A stretch of DNA of 64,000 bases from Paraburkholderia nodosa (GCF_001718195.1 NZ_MCNV01000012.1:1-64000), one strand, 5' to 3'. Positions 48,403 through 56,886 are shown, counted from the stretch's first letter. The notes: generated by a model from the sequence alone, not told the origin. Translations and numbers: made by a program.

Positions 48403-50112
48403 TTAGGCATCCTCGCGATACCAACGCGGCGTGTAAATCCATTCGCCGCCGTCACCACGAGCGAACCCGCGTGTGGCCGACGACCCGACGATCACCATCG
48501 TGCGCATATCGACGTCCGCCGAACGCAGTTCGCCCAGGGTCATGGCGCGCAGCGTCTCGCCGGGGCGGCCTACGTCGCGGCCCAGCACCACGCGCGTGTG
48601 CGGCGCGCGCACGCTGCGCACGATTTCCAGCGCGCGCTCGAGCTGCCAGGGCCGCGCGCGCGAGATGGGGTTGTAGAACGCCATCACGAGATCGGCCTGC
48701 GCCGCGTGCAGGAGGCGCTTTTCGATCACCGTCCACGGCTTCAGGTTGTCGGAAAGCGAAAGCATGCAGAAGTCGTGGCCGAGCGGCGCGCCGACTTGCG
48801 CCGCCGTGGCGAGCGCTGCGGAAACGCCTGGCACGATAGCCAGCTCGACGGCATGCCAGCGTGCGTCGTCCGAGCCTTCGAGCGCTTCGAGCACGGCGGC
48901 CGCCATGGCGAACACACCGGGGTCGCCCGAGGAGACCACGGCCACGCGCCGGCCCTCGCTCGCCATCTCGAACGCGTGGCGGGCGCGCTGCAGTTCTTCG
49001 CGGTTGTCGGTGGCGTGGCGCTGCTGGTCCGCGCGAAACGGGCCCGCCATCTCGACATAGGTTGCATAGCCGACGATATCGGTGGCGCTGTCGAGCGCGG
49101 CGCGTGCGGCAGGCGTAAGCAGGTCGGCGCGGCCGGGGCCGAGGCCCAGCACCGTGAGCTTGCCGCGCGCGCGGCCCAACGTGAGCGGGTCGAGCGGCGC
49201 AGCCGCGCAGGCGAGGGCGACGCCGTCGTCGTTCGGCGTGTAGCGCTCGACGTCCGCCGCGAAGTCGAGGGCGGCGAGCGTAGCTTGCGCCGTGTTCTCC
49301 TCGCTATCGACGAAGCGCAGCGGTACGCCGAGTTCCGCTGCCGCCTGCGCGAGCGACGCATCGCGCATGTGCGCAGCAGGGGCGACGAGCGTCGCGAGCG
49401 CAAGCGGCGCGAGGCCGTGCGCATCGAGCGCGCGGCGCACGTTATCGGCAAGCGCTTCGCGTGGCGCACCCACGGCCGCGACGATGCCGCGCGGATGAAT
49501 GACGAGGTCGTCGGGACTGCCGTCCCAGACATGCGCGCTCACGCGGATGGCATGGCGCGCCGCGGCCTCGCGTGGCAGATCGACATTTTCGAGCCACGGT
49601 GCGTGGCCGTCCACGCGTGTCGCTGCGCCCGCAAGCAGATCGGAGACGAAGCGCTTGCCTTGCGCGAGGCTCGCGAGCGCATAGCCCGCAGGCGGATTGA
49701 GCAGGCAGGTGCCGAAGCGCAATTCGCCGCTCGTCGTGATGGCGGGCGCAACCGCGAGCGCCGCGCCGATTTCGCGTGCCATGACGTTCACGCCCGTGAG
49801 TCCACCGAGCAGCGGCACGACGGCGCTGCCGTCCTCGGCGAGCGCGAGCACCGGCGGCTCTGCGCCCTTGTTGGCAAGGAGCGGCGCGAGGCAGCGGATC
49901 ACGATGCCCGCCGCACACAGCGCGACGATGGGCAGGCCGCGCGTATAGCATTCGCGCAAATGCGCGCCAAGCTCGCTGAACGCGACATCGCCCGCCACGC
50001 GGCCCTCCAGCGCATGGACCTGCGCGCCTGGGTAAAGCGTCTGCACGCGCCGCGCCGTGGCGAGCGCGCCGGGCCCGAGAATGACGATGGCGGGCGGCGT
50101 CACGACTGCCAT
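48403..50112 (-). CDS. cobJ: CbiG-CobJ fusion: precorrin-3B C17-methyltransferase with CbiG-like N-terminal half
   Basis: A 569-residue two-part protein. Residues 1-310 resemble CbiG: an N domain (ARRVQTLYPGAQVHALEGRV; LAEDGSAVVPLLGGLTGVNV), a central part, and a degenerate C domain at about 205-310 where the usual GIGCRRG reads VAAVGAPREA. Residues 318-569 are the SAM-dependent C17-methyltransferase CobJ (KLTVLGLGPGRADLLTPAAR; VVSSGDPGVFAMA; VMAFYNPISRARPWQLERAL), which methylates C17 with ring contraction. The start is the ATG at 50112, overlapping the cobI stop by 13 bases. Longer readings upstream have no similarity. It is last in the cobG-cobH-cobI-cobJ unit. Confidence 0.92.
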   Translation of the reverse strand: MAVVTPPAIVILGPGALATARRVQTLYPGAQVHALEGRVAGDVAFSELGAHLRECYTRGLPIVALCAAGIVIRCLAPLLANKGAEPPVLALAEDGSAVVPLLGGLTGVNVMAREIGAALAVAPAITTSGELRFGTCLLNPPAGYALASLAQGKRFVSDLLAGAATRVDGHAPWLENVDLPREAAARHAIRVSAHVWDGSPDDLVIHPRGIVAAVGAPREALADNVRRALDAHGLAPLALATLVAPAAHMRDASLAQAAAELGVPLRFVDSEENTAQATLAALDFAADVERYTPNDDGVALACAAAPLDPLTLGRARGKLTVLGLGPGRADLLTPAARAALDSATDIVGYATYVEMAGPFRADQQRHATDNREELQRARHAFEMASEGRRVAVVSSGDPGVFAMAAAVLEALEGSDDARWHAVELAIVPGVSAALATAAQVGAPLGHDFCMLSLSDNLKPWTVIEKRLLHAAQADLVMAFYNPISRARPWQLERALEIVRSVRAPHTRVVLGRDVGRPGETLRAMTLGELRSADVDMRTMVIVGSSATRGFARGDGGEWIYTPRWYREDA

Positions 50113-50831
50113 TTCACCCCCGGCACGACGAGCAGCGAGAAGTACGGCGAAGCCATCGGATCGACGTCGTCGAGCGGGACGATGCGCTGGTTCGCCATGG
50201 TTGCGCGCTCGACATACAGCGCGCGATGCGCGAGGCCCAATTCGCCCAGCAGGCGGCGCACCTTGTCGAAATTGCGGCCCAGCTTCATGATCACGGCGGC
50301 ATCCGCGTCGGCCAGGCGCCGGCGCAATTCGTCCTCGGGCAGCACGCCCGAGAGTACGGCGAGGCTCTGGTTGCGGTAGACGAGCGGCACGCCCAGCACC
50401 GCCGCGCCGCCCAGCATCGAGCACACGCCCGGCACGACTTCGGCCTCGTAGTGTGCGGCGAGCCGGTCGTGCAGATACATGTACGAGCCGTAGAAGAACG
50501 GATCGCCTTCGCAGATCACGGCCACGTCGCGTCCGGCGTCGAGATGGCGCGAAAGCGTTTGCGCCGCGCCGTCGTAGAAGTCGGCGATGATCGCTTCGTA
50601 CGAGAGCGGCGGTTCGAGCGCTTCGGTCGTCACGGGGTACACGAGCGGCAGGCGTTCCTGCTCCGCTTCGAGATGGGCCTCGACGATGCCGAACGCATTG
50701 CCTTTCTTGCCCTTCGCGACGAAATACGCGACCACGGGCGCGGCCTTGAGCAGGCGCAGCGCCTTGAGCGTGAGCAGTTCGGGGTCGCCGGGGCCGACGC
50801 CAATGCCGTGCAGACGTCCTTTGCGGATCAT
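50100..50831 (-). CDS. cobI: precorrin-2 C20-methyltransferase
   Basis: A 243-residue SAM-dependent tetrapyrrole methyltransferase making precorrin-3A. Seen are the family opening HGIGVGPGDPELLTLKALRL, the SAM pocket VAVICEGDPFFYGSYMYL, EVVPGVCSMLGGAAVLGVPL and the late KLGRNFDKVRRLLGELGLAH typical of CobI/CbiL. The ATG at 50831 directly abuts the cobH stop at 50832, and its own end overlaps the CbiG-CobJ start, so the genes are translationally coupled. It draws on precorrin-2 from a CobA-type enzyme not in this window. Confidence 0.95.
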   Translation of the reverse strand: MIRKGRLHGIGVGPGDPELLTLKALRLLKAAPVVAYFVAKGKKGNAFGIVEAHLEAEQERLPLVYPVTTEALEPPLSYEAIIADFYDGAAQTLSRHLDAGRDVAVICEGDPFFYGSYMYLHDRLAAHYEAEVVPGVCSMLGGAAVLGVPLVYRNQSLAVLSGVLPEDELRRRLADADAAVIMKLGRNFDKVRRLLGELGLAHRALYVERATMANQRIVPLDDVDPMASPYFSLLVVPGVKWQS

Positions 50832-51458
50832 TTATTCGGTCTCCGAAGCGAGTGCGTTGACGGCGGCGGCGGCCATCGCGCTGCCGCCGCGGCGGCCGTG
50901 CACGACGACGAAGGGTACGCCGTGGCTTTCGGCTGCAAGCTGCGCCTTGGACTCGGCCGCGCCGACGAAGCCGACGGGAAAGCCGAGGATGAGCGCGGGG
51001 CGCGGAGCGCCGGCGGCAATCATATCGAGCAGATAAAAGAGTGCGGTGGGCGCATTGCCGATCGCCACGACGCTGCCTGCGAGATGCGGCCGCCACAGTT
51101 CGAGCGCGGCTGCCGAGCGCGTGTTGCCGATCTCGCGCGCGAGATCCGGTACAGCGGGATCGTCGAGCGTGCAGATCACGGCGTTGTTCGCCGGCAAGCG
51201 CGCGCGCGTCACGCCATAAGCGACCATTTTCGCGTCGCAGAGAATCGGCGCGCCGCCCGCGAGCGCGTTGCGGCCCGCTGTGCCCGCGCCTGCGGAAAAT
51301 GCGAGGTCGGCGGCCACATCCACCATGCCGGATGCGTGAATCACGCGCACGGCAAGTTTTTCGAGGTCGGCGGGAATGCGCGAGAGGTCGGCTTCGGCGC
51401 GGATCGTCGCGAACGACTCGCGATAGATCGCCTGGCCGTCGCGAATGTAATCAGACAT
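50832..51458 (-). CDS. cobH: precorrin-8X methylmutase
   Basis: A 208-residue CobH/CbiC that moves the methyl group from C11 to C12 to give hydrogenobyrinic acid. The catalytic His lies in VRVIHASGMVDVAADLAF (about residue 41), and GFPVGFVGAAESKAQL and GAPILCDAKMVAYGVTRARL are typical. The start ATG at 51458 overlaps the cobG stop by 8 bases. It is the second gene of the riboswitch-controlled leftward unit, although its step comes late in the pathway. Confidence 0.95.
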   Translation of the reverse strand: MSDYIRDGQAIYRESFATIRAEADLSRIPADLEKLAVRVIHASGMVDVAADLAFSAGAGTAGRNALAGGAPILCDAKMVAYGVTRARLPANNAVICTLDDPAVPDLAREIGNTRSAAALELWRPHLAGSVVAIGNAPTALFYLLDMIAAGAPRPALILGFPVGFVGAAESKAQLAAESHGVPFVVVHGRRGGSAMAAAAVNALASETE

Positions 51459-52848
51459 CTTGGTTACTCCGGGGCCGCTGCGCGAGTGCAAGCGCAGCGG
51501 CTTCGATCGTCAGGTTGCGCGCGATGAGTTGGCCAAAGCGCTGGCCGAAGCCGCTTTGCGTGTCGTCGCGCTGGTACAGGTCGTAGTGGTCCGGGGTGCT
51601 GGCGAGCAACGTGAACGGCGCGCAATGCGCGGCCGCGCAGGAGCGCTCGCAGCCGCTCAGGTGGGCTTCGGCGTCGGGCGGCAGCATTGCGGCGAGGCGC
51701 TGTGCGTCTGCCTTCGTGTCCGCGCGGCTTTTTGCACATCCCGTCGAGCCCGTGCACGCGACGAGGCGCGCGAGCGGGTCGGCGCGGGAGGCGATGAGAC
51801 CGAGCGCGTCCAGGCGTTCGAGCGCGGCGGGCATGGCGTGCGCGGGCACATTCGGCAGCAGGACGCCTTGCCAGGGCGTCACGCGCAATGTCGCGTCGCC
51901 CGAGTCTTCCGCGAGCGCGGCAAGTGCGCGCAGCGTTGGCGCGTCGATACGGCCGAGAGCGGGCTGCGCGCCCACGTAGCCGCTGCCGTCGGCGTGCAGC
52001 GCGTGTGCGCCGAGGCGCAAGCCGGCGGGGCTCGCCGCGCGGCGCCAAGCGGGCAGCGTGGCGTCGTCACGCGTCAACGTGAAGTCGCCATGCTGTTGCG
52101 CGCGCTGTAGCAGCGAGTCGAGCGAATGAGTGGCGAGGACGTCGCGCATGCGTGTGGCGTCCGCGCCCGCGAGATCGAGGAACGCATGCAACAGCGCGCG
52201 CATCGATGCGCAAACGTCTTCGGCCGCGAGCGTGCCGACTGGCTGCGCCGTTGGGCAACCTGCGAGGCCCACCGCGAAGCGCACCGTTGCGCCATCATGC
52301 AGCGCGGCGAGCCAGATGTCGTGCGGATGCTCGAGCATCGCCACACGTTCACCGCCGTCGAGTTGCAGCGCGAACTTGGGCGAGAGTGCGGCAAAGCGTG
52401 GCTCGCGCTGCATCATGTCGATGAGCGCGGCGGCGAGTTCCGTCGTGTCCCACAACGCGTCAGGGTCGAGGCACGCGAGCGGGCTCAGCATCACGTTGCG
52501 CAATTCGTCGGCGGCGCATGCACGCTCGACCGGGCTCGCGGCGTCGATGCCGGCAGGGCCGAGGCCTGCGTCGATCAGCGCGGCGCTCAATGCCGCTTCT
52601 TCGCCGGCGCGCACGCCGCGAATCTGCACGTTCGCGCGATTGGTCAGTTCGAGTACGCCGTTCGCGTGCGTCGACGCTGCGTCGGCGAGGGCCCGCGCAC
52701 GCGCGGCGCTCAGCGCGCCGCCAGGCAGGCGGATGCGGCACAGGCCGCCGTCGCGCGCCGCGACCACGCGCAGGAGCCCCGGGCACGCCGAGGGGCGGAG
52801 CACGGCCAATGCGGCAGCGGGCGAGACAGGCTTCGTTTCGTGTTTCAA
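51451..52848 (-). CDS. cobG: precorrin-3B synthase CobG
   Basis: A 465-residue sulfite/nitrite-reductase-like enzyme that hydroxylates precorrin-3A at C20 with oxygen, the defining step of the aerobic pathway. Two half-repeats of the ferredoxin-like and Fe-S fold are seen. The Cys cluster CTGSTGCAKSRADT...LSGCERSCA supplies the [4Fe-4S] ligands. The start is TTG at 52848: an in-frame stop lies 18-20 bases upstream and no ATG or GTG precedes the conserved region. It is first in the cobG-cobH-cobI-cobJ unit, about 110 bases after a cobalamin riboswitch on the same strand. Confidence 0.93.
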   Translation of the reverse strand: MKHETKPVSPAAALAVLRPSACPGLLRVVAARDGGLCRIRLPGGALSAARARALADAASTHANGVLELTNRANVQIRGVRAGEEAALSAALIDAGLGPAGIDAASPVERACAADELRNVMLSPLACLDPDALWDTTELAAALIDMMQREPRFAALSPKFALQLDGGERVAMLEHPHDIWLAALHDGATVRFAVGLAGCPTAQPVGTLAAEDVCASMRALLHAFLDLAGADATRMRDVLATHSLDSLLQRAQQHGDFTLTRDDATLPAWRRAASPAGLRLGAHALHADGSGYVGAQPALGRIDAPTLRALAALAEDSGDATLRVTPWQGVLLPNVPAHAMPAALERLDALGLIASRADPLARLVACTGSTGCAKSRADTKADAQRLAAMLPPDAEAHLSGCERSCAAAHCAPFTLLASTPDHYDLYQRDDTQSGFGQRFGQLIARNLTIEAAALALAQRPRSNQDV

Positions 52849-52956
52849 GGCATTACCGGGTAAGCATCACGCTGGAGTGGCGCGTTGCCCGCACGGCAGG
52901 CGGGAAACGGCAGCGGTATCGGTACACCCCGTCCGATATGGGTTCGCGCGAACAGT

Positions 52957-53154
52957 CGGCCGGCAGGTCTCCTGGCTCGCAGGTCGTGAACCGCATCGGC
53001 CTTCCCGGTAAAACCAGTGGCTCGGGTGGATGCGGTCTCGCTGCTCACAGTCGCGGGGCGGCCACAGCTTGCTGTGTTCCCTTTTTGCGATCCGGAGTTG
53101 GCGCTTCAGCGCTTGCTCCGGTCTCATGCAAAGCTGCCTTAACGGCACCGGCGG
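52957..53154 (-). promoter_or_regulatory. cobalamin riboswitch upstream of cobG
   Basis: On the minus strand, GCCGGTGC (from about 53152) closes with the 3-prime GCCGGC (near 52959) as P1. Between them in order are AAAAAGGGAACACAG, the B12 box GGCCGCCCCGCGACTGTGA (around 53045-53065), CCACTGG, GGGAAGGC and AGCCAGGAGACCTGCC, the classic AdoCbl-riboswitch elements. It lies between divergent cobG and cobL and points at cobG. A possible -10 CATAAT lies just upstream at about 53162-53167. Binding of cobalamin should lower expression of cobG-cobH-cobI-cobJ. Confidence 0.95.
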
Positions 53155-53260
53155 ACACGGTATTATGCCCGTTTTCACGCGTGCTCCACCCCACGATCGG
53201 GCTGCGGGCCGTGGCGGTGTAGGGAAACAGGCAACCAAACAGGCAACGGCGGGAGAGCGA

Positions 53261-54487
53261 ATGCAGGGCAAGCAGGTATGGCTGACGGTGGTGGGCATCG
53301 GCGACGATGGATACGCGGGGCTCGGGCGCGACGCGCGGCGCGCGCTGTTCGACGCGGCCATCGTGACGGGTGGCGAACGCCATCTGGCGATGTTGCCCTC
53401 GCGCGTGCGTGCACGGCACGAAGCGTGGCCGCAGCCGTTTAGCGTCGAGGCGCTGCTTGCGTACCGCGAGTCGAATCAGTCCGTATGCGTGCTCGCGAGC
53501 GGCGACCCCATGCTGTTCGGCGTGGGCGCGACACTCGCGCGCCGCGTGGTGCCCGGTGAAATGCGCGTGCTGCCCGCGCCTTCATCGCTCTCGCTCGCGG
53601 CGGCGCGCAAGGGGTGGGCGCTGCAAGATACGGCGATGGTCTCGCTCGTCGGCCGTCCGCTCGATGCGCTGCGCCGCCATCTCTACGCGCGCTCGCGCGT
53701 GCTCGCGTTGAGCGCGGATGGGCGCACGCCCGCGGCGCTTGCCGCGTTGCTCGCCGAAGCGGGCTTCGGCGCCACGCGTCTTGCCCTGTTCGAGCATCTG
53801 GGCGGCCCGCTCGAACGCCGCATAGAAGGCCGCGCCGATGCGTGGCACGTTGAAGAAGCCGCGGCGCTCAATCTGGTCGCGTTCGAATGCGAGAGCGATA
53901 GTGCGCAGACGCTCGCGCGCGGCTGGACGCTCACGCCAGGCCTCCCCGACGACGCCTACCGCCACGACGGTCAGATCACGAAGCGCGACGTGCGCGCGCT
54001 CACGCTCGCGCGTCTCGCACCCACGCCCGGCGGGTTGCTGTGGGACGTGGGCGCGGGCAGCGGCTCGATCGGCATCGAATGGATGCGTTCGCACGCCGCT
54101 TGCCGCGCGATCGCGATCGAGGCGAACGCCGAGCGTCAACGCTTCATCGAGCACAATCGCGCGGCGTTGGGCGTGCCGGGTTTGCAACTCGTTGCGGGCC
54201 GCGCGCCCGACGCGCTCGCAGGACTCGCCGCGCCCGACGCGGTCTTTATCGGCGGCGGCGTGACCGTACCCGGCGTGCTGGACGCGTGCTGGGCGGCGCT
54301 CGCGAGCGGCGGGCGGCTCGTCGCGAACGCGGTGACGTTGCAGAGCGAAGCGGCACTCGTGACATGGCGCGCGCAGCACGGCGGCACGCTCACGCGCGTC
54401 GGCATCGGCGAGGCGCAGCCGCTGGGCGGCTTCGACACCTGGCGTCAGGCCTTGCCCGTCACGCTTTACGAGGCCGTCAAGCCATGA
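53261..54487 (+). CDS. cobL: precorrin-6B C5,15-methyltransferase (decarboxylating), CbiE-CbiT fusion
   Basis: A 408-residue two-domain enzyme. The N-terminal CbiE-type methyltransferase covers about 1-205 (VVGIGDDGYAGLGRDARRAL; ASGDPMLFGVGATLARRV). The C-terminal CbiT-type methyltransferase/decarboxylase covers about 220-400 (GLLWDVGAGSGSIGIEWMRS; AVFIGGGVTVPGVLDACWA). It methylates C5 and C15 and removes the acetate carboxyl of ring C. The ATG at 53261 is used, with GGGAGAG 5 bases upstream. The longer in-frame reading runs antisense through the riboswitch region and is rejected. Its TGA overlaps the cobK start (ATGA). It starts the rightward cobL-cobK-cobM unit, which has no riboswitch on its own strand. 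Confidence 0.95.
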   Translation: MQGKQVWLTVVGIGDDGYAGLGRDARRALFDAAIVTGGERHLAMLPSRVRARHEAWPQPFSVEALLAYRESNQSVCVLASGDPMLFGVGATLARRVVPGEMRVLPAPSSLSLAAARKGWALQDTAMVSLVGRPLDALRRHLYARSRVLALSADGRTPAALAALLAEAGFGATRLALFEHLGGPLERRIEGRADAWHVEEAAALNLVAFECESDSAQTLARGWTLTPGLPDDAYRHDGQITKRDVRALTLARLAPTPGGLLWDVGAGSGSIGIEWMRSHAACRAIAIEANAERQRFIEHNRAALGVPGLQLVAGRAPDALAGLAAPDAVFIGGGVTVPGVLDACWAALASGGRLVANAVTLQSEAALVTWRAQHGGTLTRVGIGEAQPLGGFDTWRQALPVTLYEAVKP

Positions 54488-55227
54488 CGGCGCGCATCCT
54501 GCTGCTCGGCGGCACCGGCGATGCGCTGGCGATCGCGCGCACGCTCGGCCCCCAGCACGTCTACTCGCTCGCGGGCCTTGGCCGCGTGCCCGCCGATCTC
54601 GCCTGCGCGGTGCGGGTGGGCGGCTTTGGCGGAGCCGAAGGGCTCGCGCGTTTTCTCGCGGACGAAAACATCACACTGGTTTTCGACGCCACGCATCCCT
54701 ATGCCGCGCAAATCAGCGCCAACGCGGCGCGTGCGTGCGAAGCGGCGCACGTGCCGTACTGGGCGCTGCGGCGTGCGCCGTGGCAGCCGCAGCCCGGCGA
54801 CGACTGGCGCATGGTGAGCGGCTGGGCCGGCGTGGTCGAAGCGGTCATGCCGTTCGCGCGCCCGCTCTTCACGCTCGGGCGCGAGCCGCTTGCGCATCTG
54901 AACGAGGTGCCGGAGCATCAGCACTGGACGGTCCGTTGCCTCGAAGCGCATCCTGGCCACGCCCGTGCGCGCATCATCGACGCGCGCGGGCCGTTCACAG
55001 CCGTTGGCGAGCGCACGCTCTTTACCGAAGCGCGCATCGACGTCGTGGTCAGCAAGAACAGCGGCGGCGCGGCGACCGAAGCGAAGCTCGCCGTCGCGCG
55101 CGAAAAGGGCTTGCCCGTGGTGATGATGCAGCGCCCGCCGCTGCCCGACGCGCAATGTGAGTTCACATCAGCGCAAGAAGCAATCGACGCGCTCGCGAAC
55201 CCTATTCAGCGGAGTTTCCACGCATGA
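54484..55227 (+). CDS. cobK: precorrin-6A reductase
   Basis: A 247-residue CobK/CbiJ that reduces precorrin-6A to 6B with NADPH. Typical text is ILLLGGTGDALAIARTLG, VFDATHPYAAQISANAARAC and VVVSKNSGGAATEAKLAVAR. The start ATG shares ATGA with the cobL stop, and its stop shares ATGA with the cobM start. In several relatives a cbiD gene sits beside cobL and cobK; here the overlap leaves no room for it. Confidence 0.95.
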   Translation: MTARILLLGGTGDALAIARTLGPQHVYSLAGLGRVPADLACAVRVGGFGGAEGLARFLADENITLVFDATHPYAAQISANAARACEAAHVPYWALRRAPWQPQPGDDWRMVSGWAGVVEAVMPFARPLFTLGREPLAHLNEVPEHQHWTVRCLEAHPGHARARIIDARGPFTAVGERTLFTEARIDVVVSKNSGGAATEAKLAVAREKGLPVVMMQRPPLPDAQCEFTSAQEAIDALANPIQRSFHA

Positions 55228-55961
55228 CCGTTTTCTTCATCGGCGCGGGGCCGGGCGATCCTGAACTGATCACCGTGAAAGGCCAGCGCCTCGTGCGCAG
55301 TTGCCCCGTCATTCTCTACGCGGGCTCGCTCGTGCCGCCCGCCGTGCTGGAAGGCCACCGCGCGCACAAGGTGGTGGACACGGCGCCGCTCACGCTCGAC
55401 GAGATCGTCGCGTTGCTCGAAACCGCGCATGCCCAGGGCTTCGACGTGGCGCGCGTGCATTCGGGCGACCCGTCGCTCTATGGCGCGATCGGCGAGCAGA
55501 TCCGGCGGTTGCGTATGCTCGGTATTCCTTATGAAGTCGTGCCCGGCGTGACCGCGACCGCTGCGTGCGCGGCGGCGCTCGGCAGCGAACTCACGCTGCC
55601 CGGCATTTCGCAGACGCTCATTCTCACGCGCTACGCCACCAAAACGTCGATGCCCGAAGGCGAGCAGTTAGGCGACCTCGCGCGTCACCGAGCGACGCTC
55701 GCGATTCACCTGGGCGTGCGCCATATCGCGCGCATCGTCGAGGAATTGCTGCCGCACTACGGCGAAGATTGCCCGGTCGCGGTGATCTATCGCGCGAGCT
55801 GGCCCGACGAGGAACGCGTAACGGGCACGCTCGCGGATATCGCGCAGAAGGTGCTCGCTACGGATATCGAGCGTACCGCGCTCATTCTCGTAGGGCGCGT
55901 GCTCGCGGCGGAGGGGTTTCCGGAATCGACGCTGTATGGGGCGAAGAAGCGCCATGACTAG
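55224..55961 (+). CDS. cobM: precorrin-4 C11-methyltransferase
   Basis: A 245-residue SAM-dependent methyltransferase making precorrin-5. Seen are FIGAGPGDPELITVKGQRLV, HSGDPSLYGAIGEQIRRL, VVPGVTATAACAAALGSELT and the TRYATKTSMPEGEQLGDLAR region typical of CobM/CbiF. The ATG overlaps the cobK stop. Its end overlaps the convergent marR stop by 4 bases (CTAG), so the cob cluster finishes exactly here. Confidence 0.95.
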   Translation: MTVFFIGAGPGDPELITVKGQRLVRSCPVILYAGSLVPPAVLEGHRAHKVVDTAPLTLDEIVALLETAHAQGFDVARVHSGDPSLYGAIGEQIRRLRMLGIPYEVVPGVTATAACAAALGSELTLPGISQTLILTRYATKTSMPEGEQLGDLARHRATLAIHLGVRHIARIVEELLPHYGEDCPVAVIYRASWPDEERVTGTLADIAQKVLATDIERTALILVGRVLAAEGFPESTLYGAKKRHD

Positions 55962-56404
55962 GAAAGCGCGCGCAAGTGCGCGCGCAGCTTGTCCACCTCG
56001 CCCTCGGCAAACTCCTTTTCGATTTCCTCATGCGTTTGCTGCCATAGCGGAAACGCCGCGTTGAGCAGCCGATGCCCCTCGTCCGTGAGGCTCAGCAGAC
56101 GGCTGCGCTTGTCTTCCGGGTCCTGCTCGATGACCACGAGACCGCGCCGCTCCAGCGGCTTGAGTGCGGCCGTGAGGGTGGTGCGGTCCATGGCGAGCAG
56201 CGACGCCACGTCTTTCATACCGGGCGGATGCGGCCGGTTCAGTGACATCAGCAGCGAAAACTGCCCGTTCGTGAGATCGAGCGGACGCAGCACGTCGTCG
56301 AAAATGCGCGCGAGATTGCGTGCCGCCCGCTGCATATGCAGACACAGGCAGCAATCGCGCACCAATAGCGTGGTTTCGAAGGGAAGTTTCTTTGCGCGTG
56401 CCAT
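55958..56404 (-). CDS. MarR family transcriptional regulator with N-terminal cysteine cluster
   Basis: A 148-residue MarR-type winged-helix repressor. An N-terminal RDCCLCLHMQRAARNLAR carries three cysteines that could sense oxidants or electrophiles. The DNA-binding part is MKDVASLLAMDRTTLTAALK with wing EQDPEDKRSRLLSLTDEG. The ATG at 56404 has no clear ribosome site. A perfect palindrome begins 12 bases upstream, which suggests autorepression and control of the divergent YciI-like and glutathione S-transferase genes. The ligand is unknown; a role in electrophile defence is inferred from the GST neighbour. Confidence 0.9.
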   Translation of the reverse strand: MARAKKLPFETTLLVRDCCLCLHMQRAARNLARIFDDVLRPLDLTNGQFSLLMSLNRPHPPGMKDVASLLAMDRTTLTAALKPLERRGLVVIEQDPEDKRSRLLSLTDEGHRLLNAAFPLWQQTHEEIEKEFAEGEVDKLRAHLRALS

Positions 56405-56415
56405 GTTGCAATTAT

Positions 56416-56427
56416 GTTGATATCAAC
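56416..56427. promoter_or_regulatory. palindromic operator, probable MarR site
   Basis: GTTGATATCAAC is a perfect 12-bp palindrome, extended by TA outside one mismatched base on each side. It sits between the divergent marR and YciI-like genes, 12 bases before marR. Its size and position fit a MarR dimer operator. The rest of the gap is AT-richer than the surroundings, as expected for promoters. Confidence 0.65.
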
Positions 56428-56507
56428 CTATGCTGTCAAGGCCGGATGGGCGACATACCGTTGCTCCCGTTTTCAGACCAGCAACCAGACCAGCAGTTGG
56501 AGGACAC

Positions 56508-56873
56508 ATGAGCGATCAGAAACTGTTTCTCGCTGTTTTTCTCGGTACCAAAGACAACGCGCGCATGAAGGGATGGGCGGCGCTTTCCGAAGCCGATCGG
56601 CACGCCAAGGAAAAGGAGGGCATTGCGGCCTGGCACGCGTGGGTCGAAAAGCACAAGGCATCGATCGTCGATATGGGCGGCCCGCTCGGCAAGACGAAAT
56701 CGATTGGCGAGCATGGCATCGCGGACACATCTAACGCGCTAACCGGCTATACCGTTTTCCGTGCTGCATCGCACGAAGAGGCAGCGAAGCTGTTCGAAGG
56801 CCACCCGCACTTTTCGATTTTTCCGGGCGAGGCCGTCGAGGTGATGCCCGTTCTGCCGATTCCCGGTGTGTGA
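56508..56873 (+). CDS. YciI-like small protein
   Basis: A 121-residue soluble protein of the YCII-related (dimeric alpha/beta barrel) type. Recognisable are the opening LFLAVFLGTKDNARMKGWAA and the late FRAASHEEAAKLFEGHPHFS, followed by PGEAVEVMPVLPIPG. Such proteins are often found with detoxification genes; no reaction is established. The ATG at 56508 follows GGAGG with 5 bases spacing. The glutathione S-transferase starts 13 bases after its stop, so the pair is an operon divergent from marR. Confidence 0.8.
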   Translation: MSDQKLFLAVFLGTKDNARMKGWAALSEADRHAKEKEGIAAWHAWVEKHKASIVDMGGPLGKTKSIGEHGIADTSNALTGYTVFRAASHEEAAKLFEGHPHFSIFPGEAVEVMPVLPIPGV

Positions 56874-56886
56874 ACGGAGGCGCGTC

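Noticed and set aside
50113..51096. N-terminal extension of the CbiG-CobJ protein to 897 residues
   Set aside because: The added 328 residues overlap cobI and cobH in another frame and are low-complexity; the family start is the ATG at 50112.
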